Positions 12,777-21,267 of a stretch of DNA of 21,347 nt are shown here, piece by piece (the stretch's first letter is position 1; each line of letters begins with the position of its first letter). The stretch spans positions 1-21,347 of the forward strand of contig CAZIXE010000068.1 of NCBI GenBank assembly GCA_964543235.1. Reading direction: 5' to 3'. Origin of the DNA: JANMMJ01 sp964543235. GTDB taxonomy: Bacteria; Pseudomonadota; Alphaproteobacteria; Rhizobiales; Aestuariivirgaceae. The notes below the pieces were generated by a model. It was given only the letters and a program-made list of their open reading frames with translations. It was not told the origin of the DNA and searched no databases. The translations under genes were made by a program, and so were the position numbers.

Positions 12777-13874
12777 ATGGGTAGTGTCCAGGATAGAGCT
12801 TCGGACATCGTTGACCGCATCTACGACGCTGCCTGCGAGCCGGGCTACGCGGGCCTGATGCAGACTCTCCTTCAGGATTTCCCCGGAAACTCGGCCGTGA
12901 CTGTGATCGCCGACCCGGTGCGCGGTCCTACAGGTGAAGTATTCGGGCTTACTCCGAACGTCATGCAGAGCTATCACGACGAATATTGGAAGACCGATCC
13001 CTGGGCGGCGGTCGTGGGGTGGTCGTGGCATCGCAGCATGGTCTTGCGCGGCACCGACATCGTCTTCCCGGCCCAGCTCATGGAGACGCGGTATTACGAC
13101 GAATTCGCCAGGCCCATCCGCGTCGTGCGGCTGATGAACGCCATGTTTCCGGTGAAGCCGAAGACGCCAGTGGCGATCGCCGTCCACCGCGAACTGAGCG
13201 ACCCCGAATTCTCTGATGAAGAGTACGCCAGGCTTGAGCGCCTCCTCCCGCATCTCCAGCGCTGCATTCAGTTCAAACACCGCTTCCAGGAAGAACTCGA
13301 CAAGCGCTGCGGCTTCGATGGGCTTGATGCACTGGCCTCCGGCATCGTCATTTGTGACGGCAAGGGCCACGTCCGGTTCGCAAATCTCGCCGCAGAAGAA
13401 CTCGCACATGCGAAACGCGGTCTGGTCCTGGGCAAGGCCGATCAGGTCATTCATGCAAGGCTTCCCGACGAGTCGGTCAAACTCCAGTCACTGATCGCTC
13501 AGGCCGCGCGGGGCGGCTCCGGTGGAGCACTCACGCTGAACGGAAGTGGCGGCCAACGGCTGTACGCCCTTGTCATGCCCTTGTCGCAGCGCTTCTGTGG
13601 CAAGCGGGGACTTGTGCTGGTGGCCGTCCGCGCCGCCGATGCCCAGGCTTCAATCACCGAGCAGCTCTTGATGCAACTCTTCCGCCTGACGCCGGCTGAA
13701 GCCCGCCTGGCGGCTGCCCTTTGCCGCGGCGGGAGCCTCTCCGACCTGTCGAACCGTTTTGGCGTAGCCCCAACCACGCTCAAGAGTCAGCTGGCCCAGG
13801 TCCTCATAAAGACGGGAGCAGACAGCCAGCGCGACCTGCTGCGCCGCCTTGGCTTGATACCGCAACTGCGGTGA
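12777..13874 (+). CDS. LuxR-family helix-turn-helix transcriptional regulator
   Basis: A 365-residue cytosolic regulator. The C-terminal 65 residues (301-365) form the LuxR/GerE helix-turn-helix: LTPAEARLAAALCRGGSLSD, then LSNRFGVAPTTLKSQLAQVL and a final helix with SQRDLLRRL. The middle region (about 190-290) resembles a PAS-like sensor, with DALASGIVICDGKGHVRFAN. The N-terminal 170 residues are a helical/strand domain often seen in such proteins (DRIYDAACEPGYAGLMQTLL, then a Tyr/Trp-rich segment HDEYWKTDPWAAVVGW). It lacks a receiver domain and a clear acyl-homoserine-lactone pocket signature, so the signal is unknown. ATG 12777 has no ribosome site and lies next to the predicted transcript start. 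It faces the RND operon tail-to-tail with a 15-bp gap. It may control the upstream secreted-protein gene; that is inference. Confidence 0.9.
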   Translation: MGSVQDRASDIVDRIYDAACEPGYAGLMQTLLQDFPGNSAVTVIADPVRGPTGEVFGLTPNVMQSYHDEYWKTDPWAAVVGWSWHRSMVLRGTDIVFPAQLMETRYYDEFARPIRVVRLMNAMFPVKPKTPVAIAVHRELSDPEFSDEEYARLERLLPHLQRCIQFKHRFQEELDKRCGFDGLDALASGIVICDGKGHVRFANLAAEELAHAKRGLVLGKADQVIHARLPDESVKLQSLIAQAARGGSGGALTLNGSGGQRLYALVMPLSQRFCGKRGLVLVAVRAADAQASITEQLLMQLFRLTPAEARLAAALCRGGSLSDLSNRFGVAPTTLKSQLAQVLIKTGADSQRDLLRRLGLIPQLR

Positions 13875-13925
13875 CGCGGGCCGGCCGCCTCATTCCGCAG
13901 GCTGCGGCATCCGGCCGGCCCCGCG
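13875..13925. terminator. Nested inverted repeat at the convergent gene junction, possible bidirectional terminator
   Basis: CGCGGGCCGGCC (13875-13886) pairs with GGCCGGCCCCGCG (13913-13925) apart from one bulged C, and CCGCA/TGCGG (13895-13907) folds inside it. The structure spans the 15-bp gap between the LuxR-type gene and the converging RND pump gene and overlaps the last 12 codons of the latter. It lacks a T-run on either side, so it would act as a pause or mRNA 3'-end barrier rather than a classical intrinsic terminator. Confidence 0.4.
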
Positions 13926-16900
13926 CGCCTCTTCGCCAGGCTGCCCGGCCTGGCGCCCGCGTCGGCCCATGACCGCATAGACGCACGGCACGACAAAGAG
14001 CGTGAGCAGCGTGCCGAAGGTCATGCCGCCGACGATCACCCAGCCGATCTGCATACGGCTCTCCGCGCCGGCGCCGCTGGCCAGCACCAGCGGTACCGCG
14101 CCGAGTACCATGGCTGCCGTCGTCATCAGGATCGGGCGCAGCCTGCGCGCGGCCGCCTCCGCCACGGCTTCGAACCGGCTTCGCCCCTCATCCTGCAGCC
14201 GGTTGGCAAAATCGACGATCAGAATGCCGTGCTTGGTGATGAGCCCGATCAGCGTGACCAGGCCGATCTGCGAATAGACGTTGAGCGTGCCGCCCGTGAG
14301 GTAGAGCGCGCCCAGCGCGCCCGTCATCGACAGGGGCACGCTCAGCATGATGATGACCGGATCGCGGAAGCTTTCGAACTGCGCCGACAGCACCAGGTAG
14401 ATGAAGGCGAGCGCCAGCACGAACACGAAGGCGAGATTGGAACTGGCGTCGCGAAACTCGCGCGACTGGCCGGTGAGATCGGTGATCGTTCCGTCCGGCA
14501 AGACCTCGCGGGCCGCGCCATTGACTGCGGCGATCGCTTCGCCAAGCGTGTAGCCCGGCGTCAGATTGGCCTCGATGGTAATGGCGCGGAGCTGATTGAA
14601 GCGTCTGAGCTCTCGCGGCGCCACTGTCTCCCTGATCTTCACCACATTGGCCAGCTGGATCATTTCGCCCGATGCGTTGCGCACGAAGATGCGCGACAGC
14701 GTGTCCGGCGATGCGCGCTCGGCCGGCGGCAGCGCCACCGTGACGTCGTACTGCTCGCTGCCGATCTGGAACGTGCTGACATTGCGCCCGCCGAGCAGCG
14801 TCTCCAGCGTCCGGCCAATGACCGAGATATCGAGGCCGGTATCGGCCACCCGGTCGCGGTCGATCTCGACCTCGACCTCGGGCTTGTTGAGGCGAAGGTC
14901 GGTGTCGAGGTCCGCCAGTCCCGGATTGTCGCGCAGTCGCTCGACCAGTTCATTGGCAATCCGGTTCAGTTCCTCATAGGACGAAGACGATTGGATGACG
15001 AACTGGAAAGGCTTGCCGAAGCCGCGCGTGCCAAGCGAGGCGGGGTTGAACGCCGAGGCCTGGATGCCGGGGATGCCGCGCAGCTCCGGTAGGATGCGCT
15101 GCACGATGTCCTGTTGCTTGACCGGCCGCTCGTCCCAGTCCTTCAGGCGGCCGAAGGCGATCATGCGGGTAACCTCGCCGGCCCCGACGATCACCAGCAC
15201 CGACCGCAGCTCGGGAATTCCCGCGAGGATTTCCTCGACCTGCGAGGCGTAGCGCTTGGTATAGGCGAAGCTCGCACCCTCCGGCGCATTTCCTGAAACC
15301 ATGACGGTCCCGCGGTCCTCGATCGGTGCCAGTTCCGACTTGAGCTGGAGGAACAGGTAAGCGCCCGCCGCAGCGGTGACGAGCCCGGCCAGCAGCACCG
15401 CATGGCGTACCCGCAATACTGCGGCGAGCAGCCAGCGATAGCCACGGTCGAGTCCTTTCAGCGATCCCTCGATCATCCGTACCAGGAGGGTTGGCTGCGC
15501 GCTGTGCCTGAGCAGCTTCGAGCACATCATCGGCGTCAGCGTCAGCGCCACGAAGCCCGAAACGATGACCGATCCGGCCAGGGTGAGGGCGAATTCGAGG
15601 AACAGCCGGCCGGTGCGCCCCGGCGTGAAGGCGATTGGCGCATAGACCGCCGCCAGCGTCAGCGTCATCGCCAGGATGGCAAAGGCGATCTCGCGCGATC
15701 CCTTGACCGCCGCCTGGAACGGCTTCATGCCCTCCTCGATGTGCCGGTAGATATTCTCCAGCATCACGATGGCGTCGTCGACGACGAGCCCGATGGCCAG
15801 CACGAAGGCCAGGAGCGTCAGCGTGTTCACCGACAGGCCCGCCGCATACATGATGGCGAAAGCCGCAACAAGCGACACCGGAATGGTGACGATCGGAATG
15901 AGGGCCGCCCTGAACGAGTGCAGGAACAAGGTGATGATGACGATGACCAGCACCGCCGCTTCGAGGATCGTCATGAAGACATTGGCGATCGAGCGATCGA
16001 TGAACACGGTCGAATCGAAGCCGATGGCAATCGAGGTGCCTTCCGGCATCGCCGCATTGACGCGGGGCAGCACGTCCGACACTGCCCTGGACACATCGAG
16101 CGGGTTGGCCACCGCCGTCTTGACGATGCCGATCGAGATCGAGGTCTGCCCGTCATAGCGGCTCTCGCGCCTGATGTCGCCGGTACCCAGTTCGACCCGC
16201 GCCACGTCGCCGAGGCGCACCTGCAGGCCGCCGGCCGGCTTCAACACGATGTTGGCGAATTCCTGCGCCGTGCCGAGGGCGGTGCGCGACAGCACCGTGA
16301 ACTCGCGTTCGCTGCTTTCGATACGCCCGGCCGGAATGTCGGCATTCTGGTTGCGGATGGCGGACTCGACATCCTGCACGGTGAGCCCGTAGCCGGCGAG
16401 CCTGGCCGCATCGATCCAGATGCGCATGGCATAGCGCCGTTCGCCATTGACTGTGACGTCGGCGACCCCGTCGAGGTTCTTGAACCGGTCGACCACGAAG
16501 CGGTCGACGTAATCGGTCAGCTCGAGCGCCGACATGGTTGACGTCCGCAGCACCAGGAAGATGATGGGCTGGGCATCGGCCTCGACCTTGGAGATTGTGG
16601 GTTCCGAGATCTCATCGGGCAGGGCCCGCCGCACCCGGCTCACCCGGTCGCGGACATCGCTGGTTGCAGCATCGATATTGACGCCGGGCCGGAAGCGGAT
16701 GGTGATGCGGCTCGATTCCGCCCGCGACGAGGATTCGATCGTGTCCACGCCCTCGATGCCGGCGAGCGATCCTTCCAGCACCTGCGTGACCTGGCTTTCG
16801 ATGATCTCCGCCGAGGCACCGGAGTAGCCGGTCGACACCGACACCTGCGGTTCGTCGACATTGGGGTATTCGCGGATCGTCAGGCGGCCGTAGGCCATGA

Positions 16901-16976
16901 GGCCGATCAGCACCAGGACGAGGCTCAGAACCGTGGCAAGGACCGGGCGGCGGATACAGAGTTCGGGGAGCCCCAT
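13890..16976 (-). CDS. RND efflux pump inner-membrane permease (HAE-1/AcrB-like)
   Basis: A 1028-residue proton-driven exporter of the RND superfamily, of usual length. The first transmembrane helix follows MGLPELCIRRPVLATVLSLV. The porter domain begins IREYPNVDEPQVSVSTGYSG. Transmembrane helix 4 carries the proton-relay pair Asp400-Asp401 in GLVVDDAIV, and Lys915 in GLITKHGILIVDFAN matches the essential lysine of helix 10. The duplicated layout (two sets of periplasmic loops and helices) is complete, with no frameshift. The sequence is closest in feel to MexF/MdtB-type drug pumps, but the substrate cannot be told. It starts seven bases after the adaptor gene stop and forms one operon with it. 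No outer-membrane channel follows; a TolC-like protein elsewhere would be needed. Confidence 0.95.
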   Translation of the reverse strand: MGLPELCIRRPVLATVLSLVLVLIGLMAYGRLTIREYPNVDEPQVSVSTGYSGASAEIIESQVTQVLEGSLAGIEGVDTIESSSRAESSRITIRFRPGVNIDAATSDVRDRVSRVRRALPDEISEPTISKVEADAQPIIFLVLRTSTMSALELTDYVDRFVVDRFKNLDGVADVTVNGERRYAMRIWIDAARLAGYGLTVQDVESAIRNQNADIPAGRIESSEREFTVLSRTALGTAQEFANIVLKPAGGLQVRLGDVARVELGTGDIRRESRYDGQTSISIGIVKTAVANPLDVSRAVSDVLPRVNAAMPEGTSIAIGFDSTVFIDRSIANVFMTILEAAVLVIVIITLFLHSFRAALIPIVTIPVSLVAAFAIMYAAGLSVNTLTLLAFVLAIGLVVDDAIVMLENIYRHIEEGMKPFQAAVKGSREIAFAILAMTLTLAAVYAPIAFTPGRTGRLFLEFALTLAGSVIVSGFVALTLTPMMCSKLLRHSAQPTLLVRMIEGSLKGLDRGYRWLLAAVLRVRHAVLLAGLVTAAAGAYLFLQLKSELAPIEDRGTVMVSGNAPEGASFAYTKRYASQVEEILAGIPELRSVLVIVGAGEVTRMIAFGRLKDWDERPVKQQDIVQRILPELRGIPGIQASAFNPASLGTRGFGKPFQFVIQSSSSYEELNRIANELVERLRDNPGLADLDTDLRLNKPEVEVEIDRDRVADTGLDISVIGRTLETLLGGRNVSTFQIGSEQYDVTVALPPAERASPDTLSRIFVRNASGEMIQLANVVKIRETVAPRELRRFNQLRAITIEANLTPGYTLGEAIAAVNGAAREVLPDGTITDLTGQSREFRDASSNLAFVFVLALAFIYLVLSAQFESFRDPVIIMLSVPLSMTGALGALYLTGGTLNVYSQIGLVTLIGLITKHGILIVDFANRLQDEGRSRFEAVAEAAARRLRPILMTTAAMVLGAVPLVLASGAGAESRMQIGWVIVGGMTFGTLLTLFVVPCVYAVMGRRGRQAGQPGEEARGAGRMPQPAE

Positions 16977-16983
16977 GGTGGCC

Positions 16984-18117
16984 TCAGTTGGCGGCCTGGG
17001 GGGATACGATCTGAATCGCCATGCCGTGGGTGAGCCGCGTGTTGCCGGCCGTCACCACCTTGGCGCCGGGGTCGAGGCCTTCCACGATTTCAACAGTCCC
17101 GCCGCTGCGCTTACCCGTCCGGACCTTGGCCTCAAGCGCCTTGTTGTCACTGGCCACGAACACCACCGTCTCGCTGCCGCGCGGCACGATCGCCGCTTCC
17201 GGCACAGTAACGGCTTCCCGTGACTGGCCCTGCACCGTCGCCCGGATCAGCATGCCGGGCCTCAGCTTGAAGGCGCTGTTGTCAAGTTCGGCCAGGATCT
17301 TTAGCGCCCGGCCGTTCATGTCGACCAGAGGATCGATGGCCACGATGCCGGCTGTGAAGCTCTCGCCCGGCACCGCATCGGCGGTGACGGTGACGCTCTG
17401 GCCGATGGCGAGCCGGGAGAATTCGAGTTCCGGCACGCTGATACTGACTTTGAGCCGGTCGATCTTTTCAAGATGGACCAGCGGTGTTCCTGCCGAGACA
17501 TAGGCGCCCAGCGAAACCGTGCTGAAGCCCAGCGTGCCGGCAAACGGCGCCCGGATCGTCAGCTTGTCGAGCTGCACCTTGGCAAGATTGAGCGCGCTGC
17601 GCGCCAGCGCCAGTTCCGTGACCGACTGATCATAGACGCTCTGCGCGACGGTACGGGTCTTGCGCAGCGCCTCGTAGCGCGCATAGGTTGCTTCCGCCAG
17701 GCGCAGCTTGGCCTCGGCATCGGCCACCTGCGCGGCGATGAGCTCGCCGTCGAGCCGGAAGAGGACGGCACCCTGATCCACCGCCGCACCGTCGCGAAAC
17801 CTGATCTCGACGATGCGGCCGCTGGTTTCCGGCGCGATATCAACAGAAGCTTCCGAAAGCAGCGAGCCGATGGCAGTAATATCGTCGCTGAGCCGTACCT
17901 GCCGCGCATCGGCAACTTCCACGGGTGCGGGCCCGCGGTTGCCACGGTTCTGCTGGCCGCTGCCGGAAGCCTCGTGCTGGAGAGTCGGCGGGGCCTGCTC
18001 CTGGCCGCCGGCGGTGATTCCCGTCCATAGCGCCTGCAACCTTGCAGGATGTCCGTACCAGGTTGCGACCGCCCCGACAGCAACCAGCAACACGATGGCA
18101 AAGGTGGATTTTCTCAT
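16984..18117 (-). CDS. RND efflux periplasmic adaptor (membrane fusion protein)
   Basis: A 377-residue adaptor linking the RND permease to an outer-membrane channel. It begins MRKSTFAIVLLVAVGAVATW, a single membrane anchor (residues 5-22) with no lipobox cysteine. A Gln/Gly-rich linker (38-63) follows. The two lipoyl half-motifs are at about 90-125 (IAPETSGRIVEIRFRDGAAV) and 185-220 (LTIRAPFAGTLGFSTVSLG), separated by a coiled-coil hairpin (128-185). The beta-barrel and membrane-proximal domains complete the protein, ending LTHGMAIQIVSPQAAN. ATG 18117 has AGGG about eight bases upstream; the open frame continues to 18303 but with a Cys/Arg-rich, non-family sequence. It is the first gene of the two-gene operon, divergent from the RTX gene. 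The short hairpin favours a MexE/AcrA-type rather than a type I secretion adaptor. Confidence 0.93.
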   Translation of the reverse strand: MRKSTFAIVLLVAVGAVATWYGHPARLQALWTGITAGGQEQAPPTLQHEASGSGQQNRGNRGPAPVEVADARQVRLSDDITAIGSLLSEASVDIAPETSGRIVEIRFRDGAAVDQGAVLFRLDGELIAAQVADAEAKLRLAEATYARYEALRKTRTVAQSVYDQSVTELALARSALNLAKVQLDKLTIRAPFAGTLGFSTVSLGAYVSAGTPLVHLEKIDRLKVSISVPELEFSRLAIGQSVTVTADAVPGESFTAGIVAIDPLVDMNGRALKILAELDNSAFKLRPGMLIRATVQGQSREAVTVPEAAIVPRGSETVVFVASDNKALEAKVRTGKRSGGTVEIVEGLDPGAKVVTAGNTRLTHGMAIQIVSPQAAN

Positions 18118-18481
18118 TCGCAAGCCCTGACCTTTCCGATCTCCGCTGGTGCCCGGCATACCCGATGCTTCGCTCCGGAAGCTGGCGGATCCCGCCATTG
18201 GCAAGTGCGTGACCTGCGCGGCCGCAGTATCAACCCTCGCCAGACGTTGTTGCAACCGATTTCCGTCGCAATTGCGGATCGGCGGTAACGCATTGTTGAT
18301 CAAGACTGCGGCGCAATGGTTAACGGCCCCGGGCCAAATCCATCTGCCATCTTAACAGGAAATCAAAGCGGCTGCGCTAAAAGAAGCGAAATGGCGCAGT
18401 GTGCCACGACGGGCTGATGCCCGGGCCGCTGATCATCGCTTCCAGCCGCAATGATCGCGGGCAGCAACAGGACCGACAGCA
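18118..18481. promoter_or_regulatory. Divergent intergenic region between efflux operon and RTX gene
   Basis: This 364-bp stretch has no credible gene. It holds two perfect palindromes 11 bp apart, GTTGCAAC (18249-18256) and CGCAATTGCG (18267-18276), about 130-160 bp upstream of the adaptor start, which could be operators. TTAACCAT, a short CtrA-type motif, occurs on the minus strand at 18316-18323, and another TTAA lies at 18352-18355. No strong -10/-35 pair was found for either direction. The RTX start GTG 18482 has a modest AGGA upstream (18469-18472). Confidence 0.4.
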
Positions 18482-21055
18482 GTGACCAATTTTACCTCCA
18501 AGCAGAAATCCGACACCGCCAATGCGGCGACCGGTACCCTCATCGGCTTCAAGGGTGGCACGCTTGCCCAGCTCCAGGACACAACCGCCGACAGGTTTTC
18601 CGCTGGTGGCGGCAACGACACCGTGGTCGCGGCCTCCGGCAACGATACCATCGACGGCGGCAAGGGCAATGACTCGCTGAATGGCGGCGCGGGCAACGAC
18701 ACCATCATCGGTGGCATGGGCAATGACCGGATCATTGGCGGCCCCGGCATTGACAGCATCGATGCCGGATCGAACGACGACACGATACTGGTGTTTCAGG
18801 GTCACGGCGTCGACAGCATTGACGGCGGCTCCGGCACCGATCTCCTCGACCTTTCCGGCCTGACCTCCAGCGGGGCAATCGCCGACCTCGCCGCCGGCCA
18901 ATGGACGCTCGATTCAGCGAACGCCACCCTGATCAATGTCGAACATATTACCGGCGGCGGCGGCAACGACAGCATCAACGGCAGCAGTGCTGCCAATCGC
19001 CTGCTGGGCGGTGGCGGCAACGACACACTCTCGGGCGGCTCCGGCACCGACACCCTCGACGGCGGCACCGGCAACGACCTGCTGCTCGGCGGCGCCAATC
19101 CCGATTCGATCAGCGGCGGCGCCGGCAACGACACCATTGTGATTGCAGCGGGTGAGGCGGGAGATACGCTGGCTGGCGGCGCCGATACCGATTTGCTCGA
19201 CTTCTCGGGGCTTACCACGATAGCCGCGACCGTCAACCTGCAGGCCGGCACCTGGGCGACTGCGGCGAGCGCCACGCAAGGGACGGTTTCGGGAATCGAG
19301 AACGTGACCGGTGGTGGTGCGGCCGACACCCTGACCGGCGACAGCGCCGCCAACCGCCTCGACGGCGGCGCCGGCAACGACACGCTGCGCGGCGGCGGTG
19401 GCATCGACACGATCATGGGCGGCGGCGGCAACGACACCATCCTGCTGGCCCAGGGCGAGGCTGGCGACAATGTCGACGGTGGTGCCGGCGCCGACCTCCT
19501 CGACCTGTCGGGATTGACTGGCAACACGGCGGTAATCGATCTCCAGGCCGGGACTTGGTCGACGTCGGCCAGTGCCGCGACCCTCGCCATCGCCAATGTC
19601 GAGAGCCTGGCCGGCGGCGGCGGCGATGACCTGCTCCAGGGCGATAGTATTGGCAACACCCTGTCCGGCGGCGGCGGCAACGACGCACTGGCCGGGCGCG
19701 ATGGTGACGACGTTCTGAATGGCGGTGTAGGCAATGACACGCTCGATGGCGGCGTGGGTCTCGATACGGCGTCGGGAGGCGATGGTGAAGACGTGTTTGT
19801 CTTCAATGCCGGCGATCTCGCAGCTGGCGACTCGATTGACGGCGGCGCCGGCACGGATGCGATCCAGGTTGGTACCAACGCCGCAACGGCCACCAAGTTC
19901 GATCTCCGTGGCCTGGCCTTCGCTTCCATCGAAACCCTGGACTTTTCCGAGTTCGCCGATGTCAAGAAGACCATTATCGTGACGGCGGCGCAAATGGACG
20001 GTATCGGCGCCGTCAATGGCAATCTCGGCGCCGCCGACCAGGTCACCGTCAGGATGGCCACCCGGAACACGCTTGACCTCTCGACGCTCACATTCACCGA
20101 CTGGCTGGCGGGCGGCACCGAGAAGGACATAGTCACCATCGCCGGCAAGGCGGGCGCCGAGAATATCAAGGGATCGTCGGTGCGCGATGCGATCATGGGA
20201 TTTGCCGGCAACGACACGCTGGACGGCGGCGGCGGCCGCGATACGCTGAAGGGCGGTCTCGGCAACGATCTCTACTTCGTCAACGCCAAGGCCGAGGCAG
20301 TGGAAAAGGCCGGGCAGGGGATCGACACCGTGCGTTCGACCGTGAGCTACACTCTCGGCAAGAATATCGAGCACTTGCAGCTCCTGGGCACCGGCAACCT
20401 GAAGGGCACCGGCAACGAACTGGCCAACAGGATCACCGGCAATGCCGGCAACAATCTGCTGAACGGCAAGCTCGGGGCCGACACGCTGGCCGGTGGCGCC
20501 GGCAACGACACCTATGTCTTCAGCGCCGGCGACAAGGTCGTGGAGAAGGCCGGCCAGGGCACTGACACCGTCAAGAGCACGGTGACCCACAAGCTCCTCG
20601 CCAATGTCGAGAATCTGGTGCTGACCGGCAAGGCCAATGTCAGTGGCACCGGTAACGGCCTCGGCAATGTTATCACCGGCAATGGCGGCACCAACAAGCT
20701 CGACGGCAAGGCCGGCAGCGATACACTCAAAGGTGGTGCCGGCGCCGACAAGTTCGTCTTCACGACGGCACTCAACGCAACGACCAATGTCGACACCATC
20801 AAGGACTTCGCCGTGAACGTCGACAAGATCATGCTCGAAAATGCCATCTTCAAGGGTCTGGCGGCCGGCAAGCTGGCCGCCGCCGCGTTCACCATCGGCA
20901 ATGCCGCCAAGGACGCCGGCGACCACATCATTTACAACAAGACGACCGGCGCGCTGTTCTTCGACATCGACGGCACCGGCGCGGCGGCCAAGATCCAGTT
21001 TGCCAAGCTCGCCCCCAACCTCACGATGGATGCCGGCGATTTCCTGGTGATCTGA
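18482..21055 (+). CDS. RTX (hemolysin-type calcium-binding) protein, type I secretion substrate
   Basis: An 857-residue acidic protein without a signal peptide. Glycine-rich nonapeptides of the GGxGxDxUx type, which wrap around Ca2+ after export, recur from about residue 40 to 440 and again from 580 to 770. Three long modules (107-223, 224-324, 325-443) each open with a GEAGD-like line, then LLDLSGLT, then an AGTW turn and NVE before a run of nonapeptides. Residues 444-580 are a divergent fourth part with few nonapeptides. Two later copies of a roughly 75-residue module carry TYVFSAGDKVVEKAGQGTDT-like sequence. The C-terminus has ADKFVF, then NVDTIKDF, a DHIIYNKTTGALFFDIDG strand pair and the terminal DAGDFLVI, a complete type I secretion signal. 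The start is GTG 18482. No transporter genes are nearby. No enzyme domain is visible; adhesin or surface role likely. Confidence 0.93.
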   Translation: MTNFTSKQKSDTANAATGTLIGFKGGTLAQLQDTTADRFSAGGGNDTVVAASGNDTIDGGKGNDSLNGGAGNDTIIGGMGNDRIIGGPGIDSIDAGSNDDTILVFQGHGVDSIDGGSGTDLLDLSGLTSSGAIADLAAGQWTLDSANATLINVEHITGGGGNDSINGSSAANRLLGGGGNDTLSGGSGTDTLDGGTGNDLLLGGANPDSISGGAGNDTIVIAAGEAGDTLAGGADTDLLDFSGLTTIAATVNLQAGTWATAASATQGTVSGIENVTGGGAADTLTGDSAANRLDGGAGNDTLRGGGGIDTIMGGGGNDTILLAQGEAGDNVDGGAGADLLDLSGLTGNTAVIDLQAGTWSTSASAATLAIANVESLAGGGGDDLLQGDSIGNTLSGGGGNDALAGRDGDDVLNGGVGNDTLDGGVGLDTASGGDGEDVFVFNAGDLAAGDSIDGGAGTDAIQVGTNAATATKFDLRGLAFASIETLDFSEFADVKKTIIVTAAQMDGIGAVNGNLGAADQVTVRMATRNTLDLSTLTFTDWLAGGTEKDIVTIAGKAGAENIKGSSVRDAIMGFAGNDTLDGGGGRDTLKGGLGNDLYFVNAKAEAVEKAGQGIDTVRSTVSYTLGKNIEHLQLLGTGNLKGTGNELANRITGNAGNNLLNGKLGADTLAGGAGNDTYVFSAGDKVVEKAGQGTDTVKSTVTHKLLANVENLVLTGKANVSGTGNGLGNVITGNGGTNKLDGKAGSDTLKGGAGADKFVFTTALNATTNVDTIKDFAVNVDKIMLENAIFKGLAAGKLAAAAFTIGNAAKDAGDHIIYNKTTGALFFDIDGTGAAAKIQFAKLAPNLTMDAGDFLVI
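18800..19810 (+). repeat. Three tandem RTX modules of about 101-119 codons
   Basis: Within the RTX gene, DNA units at 18800-19150, 19151-19453 and 19454-19810 encode diverged copies of the same module (117, 101 and 119 residues). They share GTDLLDLSGLT-like, LQAGTW and NVEx[TS]GGG landmarks in the same order. The second unit is shorter by two nonapeptides. This is coding repetition expanded by duplication, not a mobile or CRISPR repeat. Confidence 0.7.
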
Positions 21056-21074
21056 CCTGCAGCACGTGGAACTG

Positions 21075-21113
21075 ACCGGGCAGGGCCGCAGCCCTGCCCG
21101 GTTTCTCATTTTT
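21075..21113 (+). terminator. Intrinsic terminator after the RTX gene
   Basis: A perfect 12-bp stem, ACCGGGCAGGGC (21075-21086) with its complement (21091-21102), closes a CGCA tetraloop and runs into TTTCTCATTTTT. It begins 20 bases after the RTX stop codon and should separate that gene from the chaperonin operon downstream. Confidence 0.9.
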
Positions 21114-21127
21114 GCGCGGAGGCCCTC

Positions 21128-21156
21128 TTGACGGTTTCTCCGGCTCGCATTATGTC
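21128..21156 (+). promoter_or_regulatory. Probable promoter of the groES operon
   Basis: TTGACG (21128-21133) and TATGTC (21151-21156) are 17 bases apart. The -35 matches well and the -10 only in its first half. The predicted transcript start near 21163 is just before the CIRCE element, the usual layout for HrcA-repressed chaperone operons. Confidence 0.6.
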
Positions 21157-21168
21157 ACCCGCCAGCTG

Positions 21169-21195
21169 TTGGCACTCCCCTATCGCGAGTGCTAA
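21169..21195 (+). promoter_or_regulatory. CIRCE element (HrcA operator)
   Basis: TTGGCACTC-N9-GAGTGCTAA matches the CIRCE consensus TTAGCACTC-N9-GAGTGCTAA at 17 of 18 arm positions; only the third base differs. It lies in the predicted leader, about 70 bases before the groES start. HrcA bound here represses groESL until heat shock. Confidence 0.96.
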
Positions 21196-21267
21196 CAGGG
21201 GGTCGGAGCGGATGCACAAGGGATCTGGCCCATATCTTCAAAAGTACGCAAAATGAGGAGATATCTC

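Noticed and set aside
15402..16541. Long open frame opposite the RND permease, with others near 14229-15092
   Set aside because: The sequence is Arg/His/Asp-rich shadow text; the permease frame has clear family motifs throughout.
16984..18117. Idea that the adaptor belongs to a type I secretion system for the neighbouring RTX protein
   Set aside because: It is directly coupled to an RND permease and has a short coiled-coil hairpin; no ABC exporter is present.
18118..18303. 62-codon N-terminal extension of the RND adaptor
   Set aside because: It has no family similarity; the membrane anchor begins right after the start at 18117.
18482..21055. Possible CRISPR or tandem-repeat array
   Set aside because: The repeats are in-frame RTX nonapeptide codons with protein-level conservation, not identical DNA repeats with unique spacers.
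18914..21109. A 731-codon open frame antisense to the RTX gene, and another of 487 codons at 18802-20265
   Set aside because: Both are mirrors of the glycine-rich repeats (GGC/GCC-rich codons rarely give stops on the other strand). Compositions are unnatural and no domains are seen.
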